Source: Microbacteriaceae bacterium (GTDB lineage Bacteria; Actinomycetota; Actinomycetes; Actinomycetales; Microbacteriaceae). Taken from it: 64,000 nt of DNA. This document shows positions 33,048-41,798 of the stretch, piece after piece (the first letter of the stretch is position 1; each line of letters opens with the position of its first letter). The stretch spans positions 310,001 through 374,000 of the forward strand of contig WQZN01000001.1 of NCBI GenBank assembly GCA_009780695.1. The letters are read 5' to 3'. A model generated the notes under the pieces. The model did no database searches. It was not told the DNA's origin and was given only the letters and a program-made list of their open reading frames with translations. The translations under genes and the position numbers were made by a program.

Positions 33048-33803
33048 ATGGGCATGTGGGTCAGAGACGACGTCCGTGGCGAGTTCGCGCACCTGCTCGC
33101 GCAGCGCGCCGCGCAGGTGGAGTCCGGCCGTGCCGGCCTCGGCTGGAAGCTCGGCTTCGGCTCGGCCGCGGCGCAGGCCGGCGCGGGCATCGATGCGCCT
33201 CTCGTCGGGTACCTGCTCGCCGAGGGCGTGACCCCGAGCGGCGGTGCGATCGACGTGAGCGGCTGGCAGCGGCCCGTTCTCGAGCCCGAGATCGCCGTGC
33301 ATCTCGGGGCGGATGTCCCGGCCGGGGCCTCCGACGCCGACATCCTCGACGCCCTCGCCGCCGTCTCGCTCGCCTTCGAGCTGGTCGACATCACGGCGCC
33401 GCTCGACGACGCGATCGCGGCGATCCGGGCGAACGTGTTCCAGCGCGGCGTCGTGCTCGGCGAGCGGATGCCCGTGGATCTGCACCCGGGCGGGGTCTCC
33501 ATTCGCTTCGCTCAGTCGACCGGCGGAGAAGGCACTCAGTCGACCGGCGGAAGAGGCACTCAGCCGATCGGCGGAGAAGGCACCGGCACCGAGATCGCGG
33601 CAGCCGCCGACCCGGCCGACGCCGTCGGGGGATATGTGGCGGTCGTCCGCCATCTCGCCGACGCGCTCGCGGCGTGCGGCGAGACGCTGCGCGCCGGGGA
33701 TGTCGTGATCACCGGCATGGTGACCCCGCCCGTGCCGATGGCACCCGGCGTGTTCAGCATGCACAGCGCCGAGCTCGGCTCGATCAGCCTCGTCGTGACG
33801 TAA
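33048..33803 (+). CDS. 2-keto-4-pentenoate hydratase-like (FAH superfamily) with internal repeat
   Basis: 251 aa similar to MhpD/XylJ hydratases that add water to 2-hydroxypenta-2,4-dienoate: GLGWKLGFGSAAAQ near the start, VLEPEIAVHLGADV (metal-binding EPE), AFELVDI, and GDVVITGMVTPPVPMAPG near the end. Around residues 155-178 the fold is interrupted by a Gly/Thr/Ser-rich stretch encoded by a 24-bp minisatellite, in place of the usual substrate loop. The enzyme may still be active. No meta-cleavage pathway genes are beside it. ATG 33048 chosen. Confidence 0.78.
   Translation: MGMWVRDDVRGEFAHLLAQRAAQVESGRAGLGWKLGFGSAAAQAGAGIDAPLVGYLLAEGVTPSGGAIDVSGWQRPVLEPEIAVHLGADVPAGASDADILDALAAVSLAFELVDITAPLDDAIAAIRANVFQRGVVLGERMPVDLHPGGVSIRFAQSTGGEGTQSTGGRGTQPIGGEGTGTEIAAAADPADAVGGYVAVVRHLADALAACGETLRAGDVVITGMVTPPVPMAPGVFSMHSAELGSISLVVT
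33511..33582 (+). repeat. 24-bp minisatellite x3 inside the hydratase gene
   Basis: Three adjacent 24-bp units (33511-33534, 33535-33558, 33559-33582) starting CTCAG(T/C)CGA(C/T)CGGCGG and differing at a few bases. They are in frame, encoding an eight-residue unit like TQSTGGEG. Copy number could vary without breaking the reading frame. Confidence 0.9.
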
Positions 33804-33877
33804 CCGCGGGACTCGCGCCGTAACCGCGCTTCACGCAGGTGCGGCCCCGGCGGGCCAGGGTGCATCCTGTGTGCACC

Positions 33878-35101
33878 ATGGCAAGCGAATGGGGATTCTC
33901 CACCGAGCAGGTGCACGCCGGCGTCGAGCCCGACGAGGGGCACGGCGCGCGCATCACGCCCGTCTACCTGAGCAACGGCTTCCTCTTCGACGACTTCGAC
34001 CAGGCGCGCGACCGTTTCGCCGGCGATGACGCGGGCTACATCTACACCCGCTACGGCAACCCGACGATCACCGGGGTCGAGCGCAAGCTCGCCCGCCTCG
34101 AGCGCGGCGTCGAGGCGATCGCCGTGGCGAGCGGCCAGGCGGCGCTGACGATCACCTTCCTCGCCCTGCTGAACCAGGGCGACCACGTCGTGTCGGCGCG
34201 GTCGATCTACGAGGGCACGCGCGGGCTGCTCCGTGAGGACTTCCCACGCTTCGGCATCACCGCCGACTTCGTCGCCGACCCCGGCGACCGCGCGGCGCTC
34301 GAGGCGGCGATCCGGCCGAACACGCGCGCGATCTTCATTGAGACGATCCCGAACCCGTTGAACGACGTGCCCGACATCGCGCTCGTCGCCGAGGTCGCGC
34401 ACGCGCACGGCATCCCGGTCGTCATCGACAACACGCTCGCGACGCCGTACCACGCGCGGCCCATCGAGCACGGCGCCGACATCGTGGTGCACTCGGCGAG
34501 CAAGTTCCTCTCGGGGCACGGCTCGGCGATCGGCGGGGTCATCGTCTCGAGCGAGAGCGAGTGGGCGGCGGATGCCGCGGGCACCGGCTTCGCGCAGCGC
34601 GCCCGCGCCCTCGCGGGCCGCTTCGGCCCCACGCTCTCGCCGCTCAACGCGTTCCTGCTGCAGCAGGGCATCGAGACGCTCTCGCTGCGCATGGCGCGCC
34701 AATCGGCCGGCGCCCTCGCGGTGGCGCAGTGGCTCGAGGGCCGGCCGGAGGTGGCATCCGTCGACTACGCCGGCCTCGCCTCGAGCCCGCACCGCGCGCT
34801 CGCCGAGCGCTACCTCGAGAACGGCGCGGGCGCGGTGTTCGCGTTCACGCTGCGCGGCGGCGAGGCGGCCGCGCGCGGCCTGATCGACCGGGTGGTGCTG
34901 TGGTCGCGGATGACCCACCTCGGCGACGTGCGCTCGCTGATCCTGCACCCGCGCAGCACGACGCACACGCACCTCACGCCGGCCGAGCTCGAGGCGTTCG
35001 GGGTCGGCCCGGGCATGATCCGGCTGTCGGTCGGCGTCGAGGATGTCGCGGACCTGCTCGCCGACCTCGATCAGGCGCTCGCGGGCAGACACGACGCGTA
35101 A
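33878..35101 (+). CDS. metY: O-acetylhomoserine sulfhydrylase (MetY-like)
   Basis: A 407-aa PLP enzyme of the Cys/Met metabolism family that makes homocysteine from O-acetylhomoserine and sulfide. The signature includes YTRYGNPT, ASGQAAL, VIDNTLATPY, and the Schiff-base lysine K209 in HSASKFLSGHGSAIGG; RMTHLGDVRSL and TTHTHLTPAE in the C-terminal part bind substrate. ATG 33878 begins MASEWGFSTEQVHAG, the usual N-terminus. A flavin monooxygenase gene follows 35 bp downstream, suggesting a sulfur-salvage pair. A related cystathionine gamma-synthase role cannot be excluded. Confidence 0.88.
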   Translation: MASEWGFSTEQVHAGVEPDEGHGARITPVYLSNGFLFDDFDQARDRFAGDDAGYIYTRYGNPTITGVERKLARLERGVEAIAVASGQAALTITFLALLNQGDHVVSARSIYEGTRGLLREDFPRFGITADFVADPGDRAALEAAIRPNTRAIFIETIPNPLNDVPDIALVAEVAHAHGIPVVIDNTLATPYHARPIEHGADIVVHSASKFLSGHGSAIGGVIVSSESEWAADAAGTGFAQRARALAGRFGPTLSPLNAFLLQQGIETLSLRMARQSAGALAVAQWLEGRPEVASVDYAGLASSPHRALAERYLENGAGAVFAFTLRGGEAAARGLIDRVVLWSRMTHLGDVRSLILHPRSTTHTHLTPAELEAFGVGPGMIRLSVGVEDVADLLADLDQALAGRHDA

Positions 35102-35136
35102 TCTGCACACATTCGCGCACTAACAGGGAGGCACAC

Positions 35137-36459
35137 GTGGCTCGGTTGCAGCACTTCGGCTGGTTCTTCTCACGCGGCTTCGGGCCGCAGGCGTGGGGCC
35201 GCGAAGACTACCGCTGGGGCTACGAGTGGCACCGGCCCGAGCTCTACGTGCAGGCCGTGCAGCAGCTCGAACAGGCCGGCCTCGACCTCGTCATCCTCGA
35301 GGACGCGCTCTCGATCGGCAGCCCCTCGACCATCGACCTGCGCACCCGCCAGGCCTACGGCGGCCCGAAGCACGACCCGCTGCTGCTCGTGCCGTACCTG
35401 CTCAACGCGACGCGGCACCTCGGCTTCACCCCGACGATCAACCCGGTCGCGACGCCGCCGTACCTCGCGGCGCGCCAGGCCGCGACGCTGCACCACCTGA
35501 GCGGCGGCCGGTACGGCATGAACGTCGTGACGGATGTCGCATCCAGCCGCCATTTCGGCGTGCCGCCGCTCGACCACGACCACGCCTACGACCGGGCGGC
35601 CGAGTGGCTGTCGGTCGTGCGCAAGCTGTGGCACAGCTGGGGCGAGGGCGCCTATGTGAACGACCCCGAGACCCACCGGTTCGCCGACGGCTCGAAGATC
35701 GACGCGTTCCGCCACCAGGGCGAGTACTACGACGTCACGGGGCCGCTCAACGCGATCCCGTTCGACGACGGCGACCCCGTGATCGTCTCGCCCGGCGGTT
35801 CCCCGCGGGGCATCGCGTTCGCGGGCTCGAACTCGGAGGTGCAGCTCGCGCTCGCCCCGCTGGACGTGTCGTCGGTCGCGGGCTATCGCGAGCGCGTGAT
35901 CGCGGCGGCGGCGGATGCCGGTCGCGCGGCCTCCTCGATCAAGACGCTCTTCGTCTTCAAGCCCGAGATCGTCTCGAGCCGCGACGAGGTCGACCGCGTG
36001 GTCGCCGCGAGCGAGGACCCGACGGATGCCGAGCTGCACGCGATCCTGCTCGGCCAGTCGTCCGACCTCGAGACCGACCTCACGGTGCTCGACTGGGACC
36101 AGCACATCGACCCCGACGCCGTGTTCGGGCAGCATGTCTCGCGCGGCTCGATCAAGGGGCTGCTCGCGGGCGCCGCGTCGTTCGAGGAGTTCACGCTGCG
36201 CGAGCTGCTGCGTCGCCACGCGCGCAAGGGCCGCGCCGCCGACCGCGCCGGCTGGGTGGGCACCGCCGAGGACATCGCGGACTACATCGAGGAGTTCGGC
36301 GAGGTCGCCGGCAACGACGGCTTCATCTTCTCGGGCGACCTGCACCCGACGACCGTGCACCGCTTCCTCGACCGGCTCGTGCCCGAGCTGCGGCGGCGCG
36401 GCCTGCTGCGCACCGAGTACGGCGACGGGAATCTGCGCGCGAACCTCACCGAGTTCTAG
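35137..36459 (+). CDS. LLM-class flavin-dependent monooxygenase (NtaA/SnaA/DszA type)
   Basis: 440 aa from GTG 35137, with AGGGAG seven bases upstream. The luciferase-like TIM-barrel shows ILEDALSIG, GFTPTINPVATPPYLAARQAATL, LSGGRYGMNVVTDVASSRHFG, and a long insert with SKIDAFRHQGEYYDVTGPL typical of the two-component NtaA/SnaA/DszA branch. It uses reduced FMN from a separate reductase to oxidise organosulfur or chelator-like substrates. Adjacency to the sulfhydrylase points to sulfur acquisition, but substrate is not determined. Confidence 0.85.
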   Translation: MARLQHFGWFFSRGFGPQAWGREDYRWGYEWHRPELYVQAVQQLEQAGLDLVILEDALSIGSPSTIDLRTRQAYGGPKHDPLLLVPYLLNATRHLGFTPTINPVATPPYLAARQAATLHHLSGGRYGMNVVTDVASSRHFGVPPLDHDHAYDRAAEWLSVVRKLWHSWGEGAYVNDPETHRFADGSKIDAFRHQGEYYDVTGPLNAIPFDDGDPVIVSPGGSPRGIAFAGSNSEVQLALAPLDVSSVAGYRERVIAAAADAGRAASSIKTLFVFKPEIVSSRDEVDRVVAASEDPTDAELHAILLGQSSDLETDLTVLDWDQHIDPDAVFGQHVSRGSIKGLLAGAASFEEFTLRELLRRHARKGRAADRAGWVGTAEDIADYIEEFGEVAGNDGFIFSGDLHPTTVHRFLDRLVPELRRRGLLRTEYGDGNLRANLTEF

Positions 36460-36575
36460 AGGCCGGGTCGGAACGGATCCCTACCGCCGCGTGCGCGTTC
36501 AGTCAGCGTTCTAACCCTCTTCATCACCCGGGACCGCAGCGCCGGACATCCCGTTCGCCTGCATGGGTTTTCCTC

Positions 36576-37586
36576 ATGACCATGGAGACCCAACTTGACC
36601 GATCGATCGGCGCGCAGAGCAGCGTGCTGTTCGACCTCGCCGAGTCGTCGTTCCCCGCTGAGGCTTCCGTTCTCGCCGCTGCGCGGCGCATCGTTCTGGT
36701 CGGCACGGGCTCGAGCTACAACGCGGCCCGCCTGGCGGCCTGGCAGTTCCGGCGCCGCGGCGTCGAGGCCGTCGCGATCTCGTCGGCCGATCAGGGCCGA
36801 TGGGAGCCGCCTGCCCGCCCCGGCGACGCCGTGGTCGTGATCAGCCACACCGGCCGCTCGGCGTATTCGGCGCGGGCGCGTGAGGATGCCGTGGCCGCCG
36901 GCGTGCCGCTGGTGTCGATCACCGGCCCGGGCTCGGGCTGGCCCGAGGCCATCGTCGCCGGGCCGGCCGAGGTCTGCGACACCTACACGGTGAGCTATGT
37001 CGCGACGCTCGGCGCGCTGGCACGGCTGCTCGACGGCATCGTCGCCGTGCGGGCGGGGGCGCCAGTCGCCGCCGGGTCGTCGGAGCTGCGCTCGGCAGCG
37101 GAACGTGTCGCCGCCGCGATCGAGGACCCCGACATCGCCCACATCAACGTGCCCGAGCGCGCGATGGTGATCGTCGGGGCGGGGCCGTGGGCGATCACGG
37201 CGGCCGAGGGCGCGCTCAAGCTGCGCGAGGCGGGGCGCGTGCTCGCGGAGGGCTACGACACCGAGACGCTGCTGCACGGCTCGGCGGTGCCGCTCACGGG
37301 GGCCGACACCCTGCTCGCGCTCGAGCCGTCGGCCGATCGCGACGGGCTGATCGACGGTCTCGCCGCCGCCGCGCACGCCGAGGGCGTGCACGTCGTGTCG
37401 CTCGAAGAGACCCGGGCGGTGACGGACCCGTTCTACGCCCAGTTCGCGCCGACGGTGCGGCTGCAGCAGCTGGCCGCGCACTTCGCGCGCCGACGCGGCC
37501 AGAATCCGGACGCCGTGATCGTCGGCTGCTGGAACAACGCCTCGCTCTGGAACGCGGGCCGCCCGCCGGTGGCCGCCGCGAGCTAG
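36576..37586 (+). CDS. SIS-domain sugar-phosphate isomerase/deaminase-like (GlmS/AgaS type)
   Basis: 336 aa from ATG 36576 (an ATG at 36582 is also in frame). Two SIS domains: the first with LVGTGSSYNAARLAAWQF and VVISHTGRSAYSARAREDA, the second with VIVGAGPWAITAAEGALKLREAG and ETLLHGSAVPL. This matches the isomerase half of glucosamine-6-phosphate synthase without the glutaminase domain. Acts on a phosphorylated amino sugar by inference. Its stop codon overlaps the stop of the convergent YciI gene (CTAG, 37583-37586). Confidence 0.82.
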   Translation: MTMETQLDRSIGAQSSVLFDLAESSFPAEASVLAAARRIVLVGTGSSYNAARLAAWQFRRRGVEAVAISSADQGRWEPPARPGDAVVVISHTGRSAYSARAREDAVAAGVPLVSITGPGSGWPEAIVAGPAEVCDTYTVSYVATLGALARLLDGIVAVRAGAPVAAGSSELRSAAERVAAAIEDPDIAHINVPERAMVIVGAGPWAITAAEGALKLREAGRVLAEGYDTETLLHGSAVPLTGADTLLALEPSADRDGLIDGLAAAAHAEGVHVVSLEETRAVTDPFYAQFAPTVRLQQLAAHFARRRGQNPDAVIVGCWNNASLWNAGRPPVAAAS

Positions 37587-37960
37587 CGGGTCGGCGGCGT
37601 GCCGGCCCGGTCGTTCGCGCCGAGCGCATCGCCCGGGAAGCCGCGGCACGCGTGCACTTCGAAGGTGAACAGGCCGGCCTGGACGCCGGGGTCGGCGGCC
37701 ATGAGCGCGGATGCCTCGTCGCCCGTCGTGTTGAAGACGCCGATGCCCGCGAGGTCGGATTCGTCCCTGATCGGCAGCACGATGTCGAGCAGCCCCGCAT
37801 CGCGGAGCTCGAAGTTCCTGCGCCCGTGCTCCCAGACGATCGCGCGCGCCTCGTCGCCGGCGATCGGGGCGTCCGGATTCTTCCGCAGCAGGACGATCGC
37901 GTACTCGCGCGCCAGCCCGAGGTTCGCCAGCATCTGCTCGTCGGTGACGGGTGAGCTCAT
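37583..37960 (-). CDS. YciI-like (YCII-related) protein
   Basis: 125 aa from ATG 37960. The ferredoxin-like pattern (EYAIVLLRKNPDAP, HGRRNFELRDAGLLDIVLPI, DEASALMAADPGVQAGLFTFEVHACRGFPGD) matches the YCII-related domain, in which an early Asp/His pair is thought to serve acid-base chemistry. Actual reaction is unknown for the family. Convergent with the SIS gene. Confidence 0.72.
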   Translation of the reverse strand: MSSPVTDEQMLANLGLAREYAIVLLRKNPDAPIAGDEARAIVWEHGRRNFELRDAGLLDIVLPIRDESDLAGIGVFNTTGDEASALMAADPGVQAGLFTFEVHACRGFPGDALGANDRAGTPPTR

Positions 37961-37999
37961 GCGCCGAAGCTACCGGCCGCCGCTCCGCGCCGCCAGGCG

Positions 38000-38034
38000 C
38001 GACGAGCGACGAGCGACGAGCGACGAGCGACGAG
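38000..38034. repeat. Heptamer tandem repeat CGACGAG x5
   Basis: Five perfect copies of CGACGAG in the 227-bp space between the YciI and Phd-like genes. Heptamers do not keep a reading frame, consistent with non-coding DNA prone to copy-number change. Confidence 0.85.
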
Positions 38035-38048
38035 AAGGGCCTTGCTTA

Positions 38049-38094
38049 TCCAAAATCCGAATTGTGCAACTCGCGGCGAATTGACCATTTTGGA
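38049..38094. promoter_or_regulatory. AT-rich inverted repeat upstream of YciI gene
   Basis: TCCAAAAT (38049-38056) and ATTTTGGA (38087-38094) are exact inverted arms in a strikingly AT-rich patch. An imperfect second pair (AATCCGAATTG and CAATTTGGATT) overlaps them. Could be an operator/promoter for the leftward YciI gene or a small RNA-like hairpin. No regulator assigned. Confidence 0.4.
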
Positions 38095-38187
38095 CAATTT
38101 GGATTTCGAGACAGCAACGCACCCCCGAGCGCGGCTCGACCGAGTCGGGCACGCCGACGTCACGCGGCACCCGCCGCGCGGCACGCG

Positions 38188-38550
38188 TCAGTCGTCGAAG
38201 AGCAGGTCCGACGGCTTCACATCCAGGATCTTCCACTCCTCGTCGTTCCACTCGTCGAACGGCACGTGGTAGATCTGCGTCTGCCTGCGCTCGAGAGCGA
38301 CGAGCCGTTCCTCGCGCGACAGCGGGCGGTCGAGCCATGGGTACTTCGGCGGCGTGACCGGGCGCCCGATCGCTCGGGACGCCGCGGCCATGTCGACGGA
38401 CGCCGTCGGGTCCAGCTGAGCAGCCAGCCCCGCGTTGGCGATGAAGACTCGCGGCCGCCCGCGCGAGGTCACCATGATCGGCTCGCGCACGGCGTCATCC
38501 ACGATCTCGGCCCAGTGGTCGCGGACATAGGCGGCAGGCACGCTCCTCAT
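38188..38550 (-). CDS. Phd/YefM-like antitoxin, no toxin beside it
   Basis: 120 aa from ATG 38550 (MRSVPAAYVRDHWAEIVDDA). The N-terminal half matches the Phd/YefM DNA-binding domain (VRDHWAEIVDDAVREPIMVTSRGRPRVFIANA). The C-terminal half is a Trp-rich tail ending FDEWNDEEWKILDVKPSDLLFDD that could wrap a toxin. No PIN, RelE or Doc gene adjoins on either side, so it is an orphan antitoxin or a stand-alone regulator. Confidence 0.68.
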   Translation of the reverse strand: MRSVPAAYVRDHWAEIVDDAVREPIMVTSRGRPRVFIANAGLAAQLDPTASVDMAAASRAIGRPVTPPKYPWLDRPLSREERLVALERRQTQIYHVPFDEWNDEEWKILDVKPSDLLFDD

Positions 38551-38686
38551 GCCGCGTCACGCTAACGGGCATCCGGCCCGACGTGCGGCCGCTGTCCACA
38601 GGGACGTTCGCCAGCCTGCCGCGCCAGGACTCGGCAGCACGAGGACGGTGGAGAGGACCAAGTGGGTAGCGCAGCGGCGATGAGCG

Positions 38687-39940
38687 CTACTCGGCGGACG
38701 ACGCGGGGGCGGGCGGCGCGGCATCCGCCGATCGCGCGGGCTCGGCGCGCAGATGGCCGGAGCGCTTCGGGATCCAGGCCCAGAGCGCCGCGGCGGCGGC
38801 GAAGCCGACTGCCGCGCTCACCTCGATGCCGAACGCGAGGCCGGCGAGGGCGGTCACGAAGGACAGGATGATCGGGCCGACGGCTCCGCCGGCATCCCCC
38901 AGCTCACGCCACAGGCCGAGGAAGGTCGGCCGCCCGATCGAGGGTGAGGTGTCGGCGCCGAGCGTCATGACGATGCCCGAGCCGATCCCGTTGCCGAAGC
39001 CCATGATCATCGCGACGAGCGCGAGCGTGCCGATGCCGTGTGTCAGCGGCAGCAGCGCGAACGAGATGCCGAGCACGATCGTCGAGGGCACGGCGACCCA
39101 GCGGCGACCGAAGTGGTCCATGACCTTGCCGGCCGGGTAGAACGTCGCGGCATCCAGCGCCCCCGCGACGCCGTAGATGATCGACGTCGTGGTGGGCGAC
39201 AGGCCGAGGTGCGCGGCCCACAGCGGGATCACGATCTGCCGGGTCTGCCGGATGGCCGACAGCAGCAGGATGCCCATGCCGAGCGTCGCGAAGGTGCGCC
39301 AGTACTGCTTCAGGATCCCGGTCGTCGTCACCGAGGCCGCGGCGGCGCGGTGCGATTCCGACAGCTCGAGGTCGGGGGAGACGTACACGATCACGCCCGC
39401 CGCGATGATGCCCGCGAGCGCCACGACGTACGCCCCCGACAGCCCCCAGAAGTGCATCGCGCCCGCACCGATGAACGGGCCGACGAACACGCCGATGCGC
39501 ATCGTGCCGCCGAGCGTCGAGAGCGCCCGGGCGCGCATGTGCACGGGCACCATCTCGGTCAGGTACGACTGCCGGGCGAGCGCATAGACCGAGCCCGCGA
39601 CGCCGATCAGCAGCACGCCGAAGGAGAAGACGCCGAGCGAGAGCGCGCTGTCGCCGACATCCACGAGGCAGAACGCCAGGCCGGCCACGGTGATGACGGA
39701 GGCCACGAGCATCGAGCGCCGCTCGCCGATGCGGGTCGCGAGAACGCCGGCGGGGATGTTCGTGAGCAGGGATGCCACGCCGATCAGCGCCGCGACGAGC
39801 GCTGCCACCGACGCGGTCGCACCGCGGTCGATGGCGCTCAGCGCGATGACGGGGAAGATGGCCCCTTCGGCGAGACCGAACAGCGTCGCAGGCCCGTAGG
39901 CCGGGACGAGGATCGATCGCCACCGAAATTCTTCACTCAC
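38687..39940 (-). CDS. MFS transporter
   Basis: 417 aa from GTG 39940 with 12 predicted helices. Motif A-like loop is AGVLATRIGERRSMLV, and a second-half copy is KVMDHFGRRWVAV. The C-terminus is an Ala/Pro-rich tail (SADAAPPAPASSAE). Related to drug or sugar efflux permeases of MFS_1. It begins right after the extended-SDR stop (39942), so both may be in one leftward operon. Substrate not determined. Confidence 0.82.
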   Translation of the reverse strand: MSEEFRWRSILVPAYGPATLFGLAEGAIFPVIALSAIDRGATASVAALVAALIGVASLLTNIPAGVLATRIGERRSMLVASVITVAGLAFCLVDVGDSALSLGVFSFGVLLIGVAGSVYALARQSYLTEMVPVHMRARALSTLGGTMRIGVFVGPFIGAGAMHFWGLSGAYVVALAGIIAAGVIVYVSPDLELSESHRAAAASVTTTGILKQYWRTFATLGMGILLLSAIRQTRQIVIPLWAAHLGLSPTTTSIIYGVAGALDAATFYPAGKVMDHFGRRWVAVPSTIVLGISFALLPLTHGIGTLALVAMIMGFGNGIGSGIVMTLGADTSPSIGRPTFLGLWRELGDAGGAVGPIILSFVTALAGLAFGIEVSAAVGFAAAAALWAWIPKRSGHLRAEPARSADAAPPAPASSAE

Positions 39941-39941
39941 G

Positions 39942-40922
39942 CTAACTATCTTGCCGCGTGAGCTCCTCGCCCATGTCTCGGATCGTCACATCGGGGTGCC
40001 GCGGCGCCCACCCGAGCTCGGCCCGCGCCCGCGCCGACGTGGCGCTCTTCTGCACGCCGATCTCGCTCGCGAGCGAGCGCGCCATCGCCGAGACCGGCGC
40101 GGCAGCCCGCACGACCCAGTTCGGCAGCAGCAGCGGGCGCTTGCCGAGCACCCGGGCGACGTGCCGCAGCGAGGCGAAGCCGGCGACGGCGAGGTAGCGC
40201 CGGCCCGCGGCATCCGCGCTCGTCATCGCCGCGAGCTCGAGCGCCGCGACATCGCGCACGTCGACGATGCCGAAGCGCATGTCGGGCACGATCGGCGAGC
40301 GCATCGCAGTGCGCAGGATGAAGACCGAGGTGCCCTCGGGGGCGCCGAGCGGCGGCCCGAAGATGCCGACGGGGTTGACCGCGGCGATCTCGATCTCGCC
40401 CGCGTGCTCGGCGCCGAAATCCCACGCAGCCCGCTCGGCGAGCGTCTTCGAGCGCTGGTAGGCGGGCACGGTCGGGTCGTCGAGGTTCGTCCAGTCGTCC
40501 TCGGTGTACGGCGCGGTGCGGTCGCGCTCATGCCCGTAGCCGATCGCCGCGAACGACGAGGTCACGACGACGCGCTTCACGCCCGCGGCGAGCGCGGCGC
40601 GCAGCACCCGCAGCGTGCCCTCGCGGGCGGGGGTGATGAGCTCGTCGGGGTCCTTCGGCTGGCCCGCCGGGAACGGGCTCGCGACGTGCAGCACGTAGGT
40701 CGCGCCCGCGGCCGCCTCGGCCCAGCCGTCGTCGGCGAGCAGGTCGGCGACGGCGAACTCGAGCGGGGTGTCGGGGCCCGCGCCGACGGCGGCGCGCACG
40801 GCATCCGCCCGCCCCGCCGATCTGACGGTCGTGCGCACGCGGTACCCCGCGTCGAGCGCGGCCGTGATGACGTGCAGCCCGAGATAGCCGGTGCCGCCGG
40901 TGACGAGGACGAGTTCTGACAT
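39942..40922 (-). CDS. Extended SDR, NAD(P)-dependent aldehyde/flavonol-type reductase
   Basis: 326 aa. The Rossmann motif is LVTGGTGYLGLHV, the extended-SDR catalytic set is VVTSSFAAIGYGHERD and Y-x3-K (AYQRSKTLAERAAWDF), and substrate loop VNPVGIFGPPLG is visible. Closest in style to dihydroflavonol-4-reductase/aldehyde reductases that reduce carbonyls with NADPH. It sits between deoC (15 bp away) and an MFS gene on the same strand, so aldehyde handling is plausible but not shown. Confidence 0.84.
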   Translation of the reverse strand: MSELVLVTGGTGYLGLHVITAALDAGYRVRTTVRSAGRADAVRAAVGAGPDTPLEFAVADLLADDGWAEAAAGATYVLHVASPFPAGQPKDPDELITPAREGTLRVLRAALAAGVKRVVVTSSFAAIGYGHERDRTAPYTEDDWTNLDDPTVPAYQRSKTLAERAAWDFGAEHAGEIEIAAVNPVGIFGPPLGAPEGTSVFILRTAMRSPIVPDMRFGIVDVRDVAALELAAMTSADAAGRRYLAVAGFASLRHVARVLGKRPLLLPNWVVRAAAPVSAMARSLASEIGVQKSATSARARAELGWAPRHPDVTIRDMGEELTRQDS

Positions 40923-40937
40923 GAGGGTCCGCTCGAT

Positions 40938-41666
40938 TCAGTAGGCGGAGGTCTGAGCGGGGGATGTCGGGGCCGGGCCGTCCCCGGCGAGAAGCGCCCG
41001 CGCGCCCGAGACGCCGAGCCGCGTCGCGCCCGCGGCGATCATGGCCCGCGCCTGGGCGAGCGTGCGCACGCCGCCCGAAGCCTTGACGCCGGCGGCGTCG
41101 CCCACGGTCTGACGCATCAGCGCCACCGCGTGCTCGGTCGCCCCGCCGCTCGGGTGGAACCCGGTGGACGTCTTCACGAAGTCGGCCCCCGCGTTCACCG
41201 CGGCGCGGCAGGCGGCGACGATCTGCGCGTCGGTCAGCGCCGACGACTCGATGATCACCTTGAGCACGGTCGGCTCGGGCGCCGCGGCGCGCACGCCCGC
41301 GATGTCGGCCTCGACGCGGCCGAAGTCGCCCTCGACGGCCGCGCCCACGTCGATCACCATGTCGATCTCGTCGGCGCCGTTGCGCACCGCTTCGGCGGCC
41401 TCGACGGCCTTGACGGTGGTCGAGTGCTTGCCGCTCGGGAAGCCCGTGACGACGGCGACCTTGAGGTCGCTGCCCTCGGGGATCGACACCGGCAGCATCG
41501 ACGGCGAGACGCACACCGAGTAGGTGCCGAGCAGGGCGGCCTCGGCGATCAGCGCGGCCACGTCGGCGTGGGTCGCCTCGGGCTTGAGCAGCGTGAAGTC
41601 GATGTAGCGGGCCACCTCGGCGGCGGTCGGCTCGGCGGGCTCAGCGGAGGGAATGGGCTCGGTCAT
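40938..41666 (-). CDS. deoC: Deoxyribose-phosphate aldolase
   Basis: 242 aa from ATG 41666. Class I aldolase splitting 2-deoxyribose-5-phosphate into glyceraldehyde-3-phosphate and acetaldehyde. [12 protein letters not shown] opens the barrel, the Schiff-base lysine is K165 (FVKTSTGF), the proton-relay lysine lies in [10 protein letters not shown], and DMVIDVGA is present. The acetaldehyde product could be a substrate for the neighbouring aldehyde-reductase-like SDR. Part of deoxynucleoside catabolism; no other deo gene is in the window. Confidence 0.95.
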   Translation of the reverse strand: MTEPIPSAEPAEPTAAEVARYIDFTLLKPEATHADVAALIAEAALLGTYSVCVSPSMLPVSIPEGSDLKVAVVTGFPSGKHSTTVKAVEAAEAVRNGADEIDMVIDVGAAVEGDFGRVEADIAGVRAAAPEPTVLKVIIESSALTDAQIVAACRAAVNAGADFVKTSTGFHPSGGATEHAVALMRQTVGDAAGVKASGGVRTLAQARAMIAAGATRLGVSGARALLAGDGPAPTSPAQTSAY

Positions 41667-41730
41667 GGCTCGATTCTGCCGCGTCGGAGCGGCGGCGGGG
41701 CATCCTCGATCTGACTTGGGAATAACAATC

Positions 41731-41740
41731 CAGATGTCTG
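41731..41740. promoter_or_regulatory. Possible HxlR operator upstream of MFS gene
   Basis: CAGATGTCTG, a short palindrome (CAGA-N2-TCTG) in the 132-bp deoC/MFS divergent space. The same half-sites recur in the palindrome at 43648-43664 next to the HxlR gene. Weak by itself. Confidence 0.3.
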
Positions 41741-41798
41741 AGTTGGCTAACTGTATCCAGCCCGCACGCGGCTGGTTCCCCAGCCGACAGGACCCCCG

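Noticed and set aside
37583..37586. Overlapping CTAG stop codons as a regulatory device
   Set aside because: A palindromic stop overlap between convergent genes is expected by chance in compact genomes; no further signal seen.
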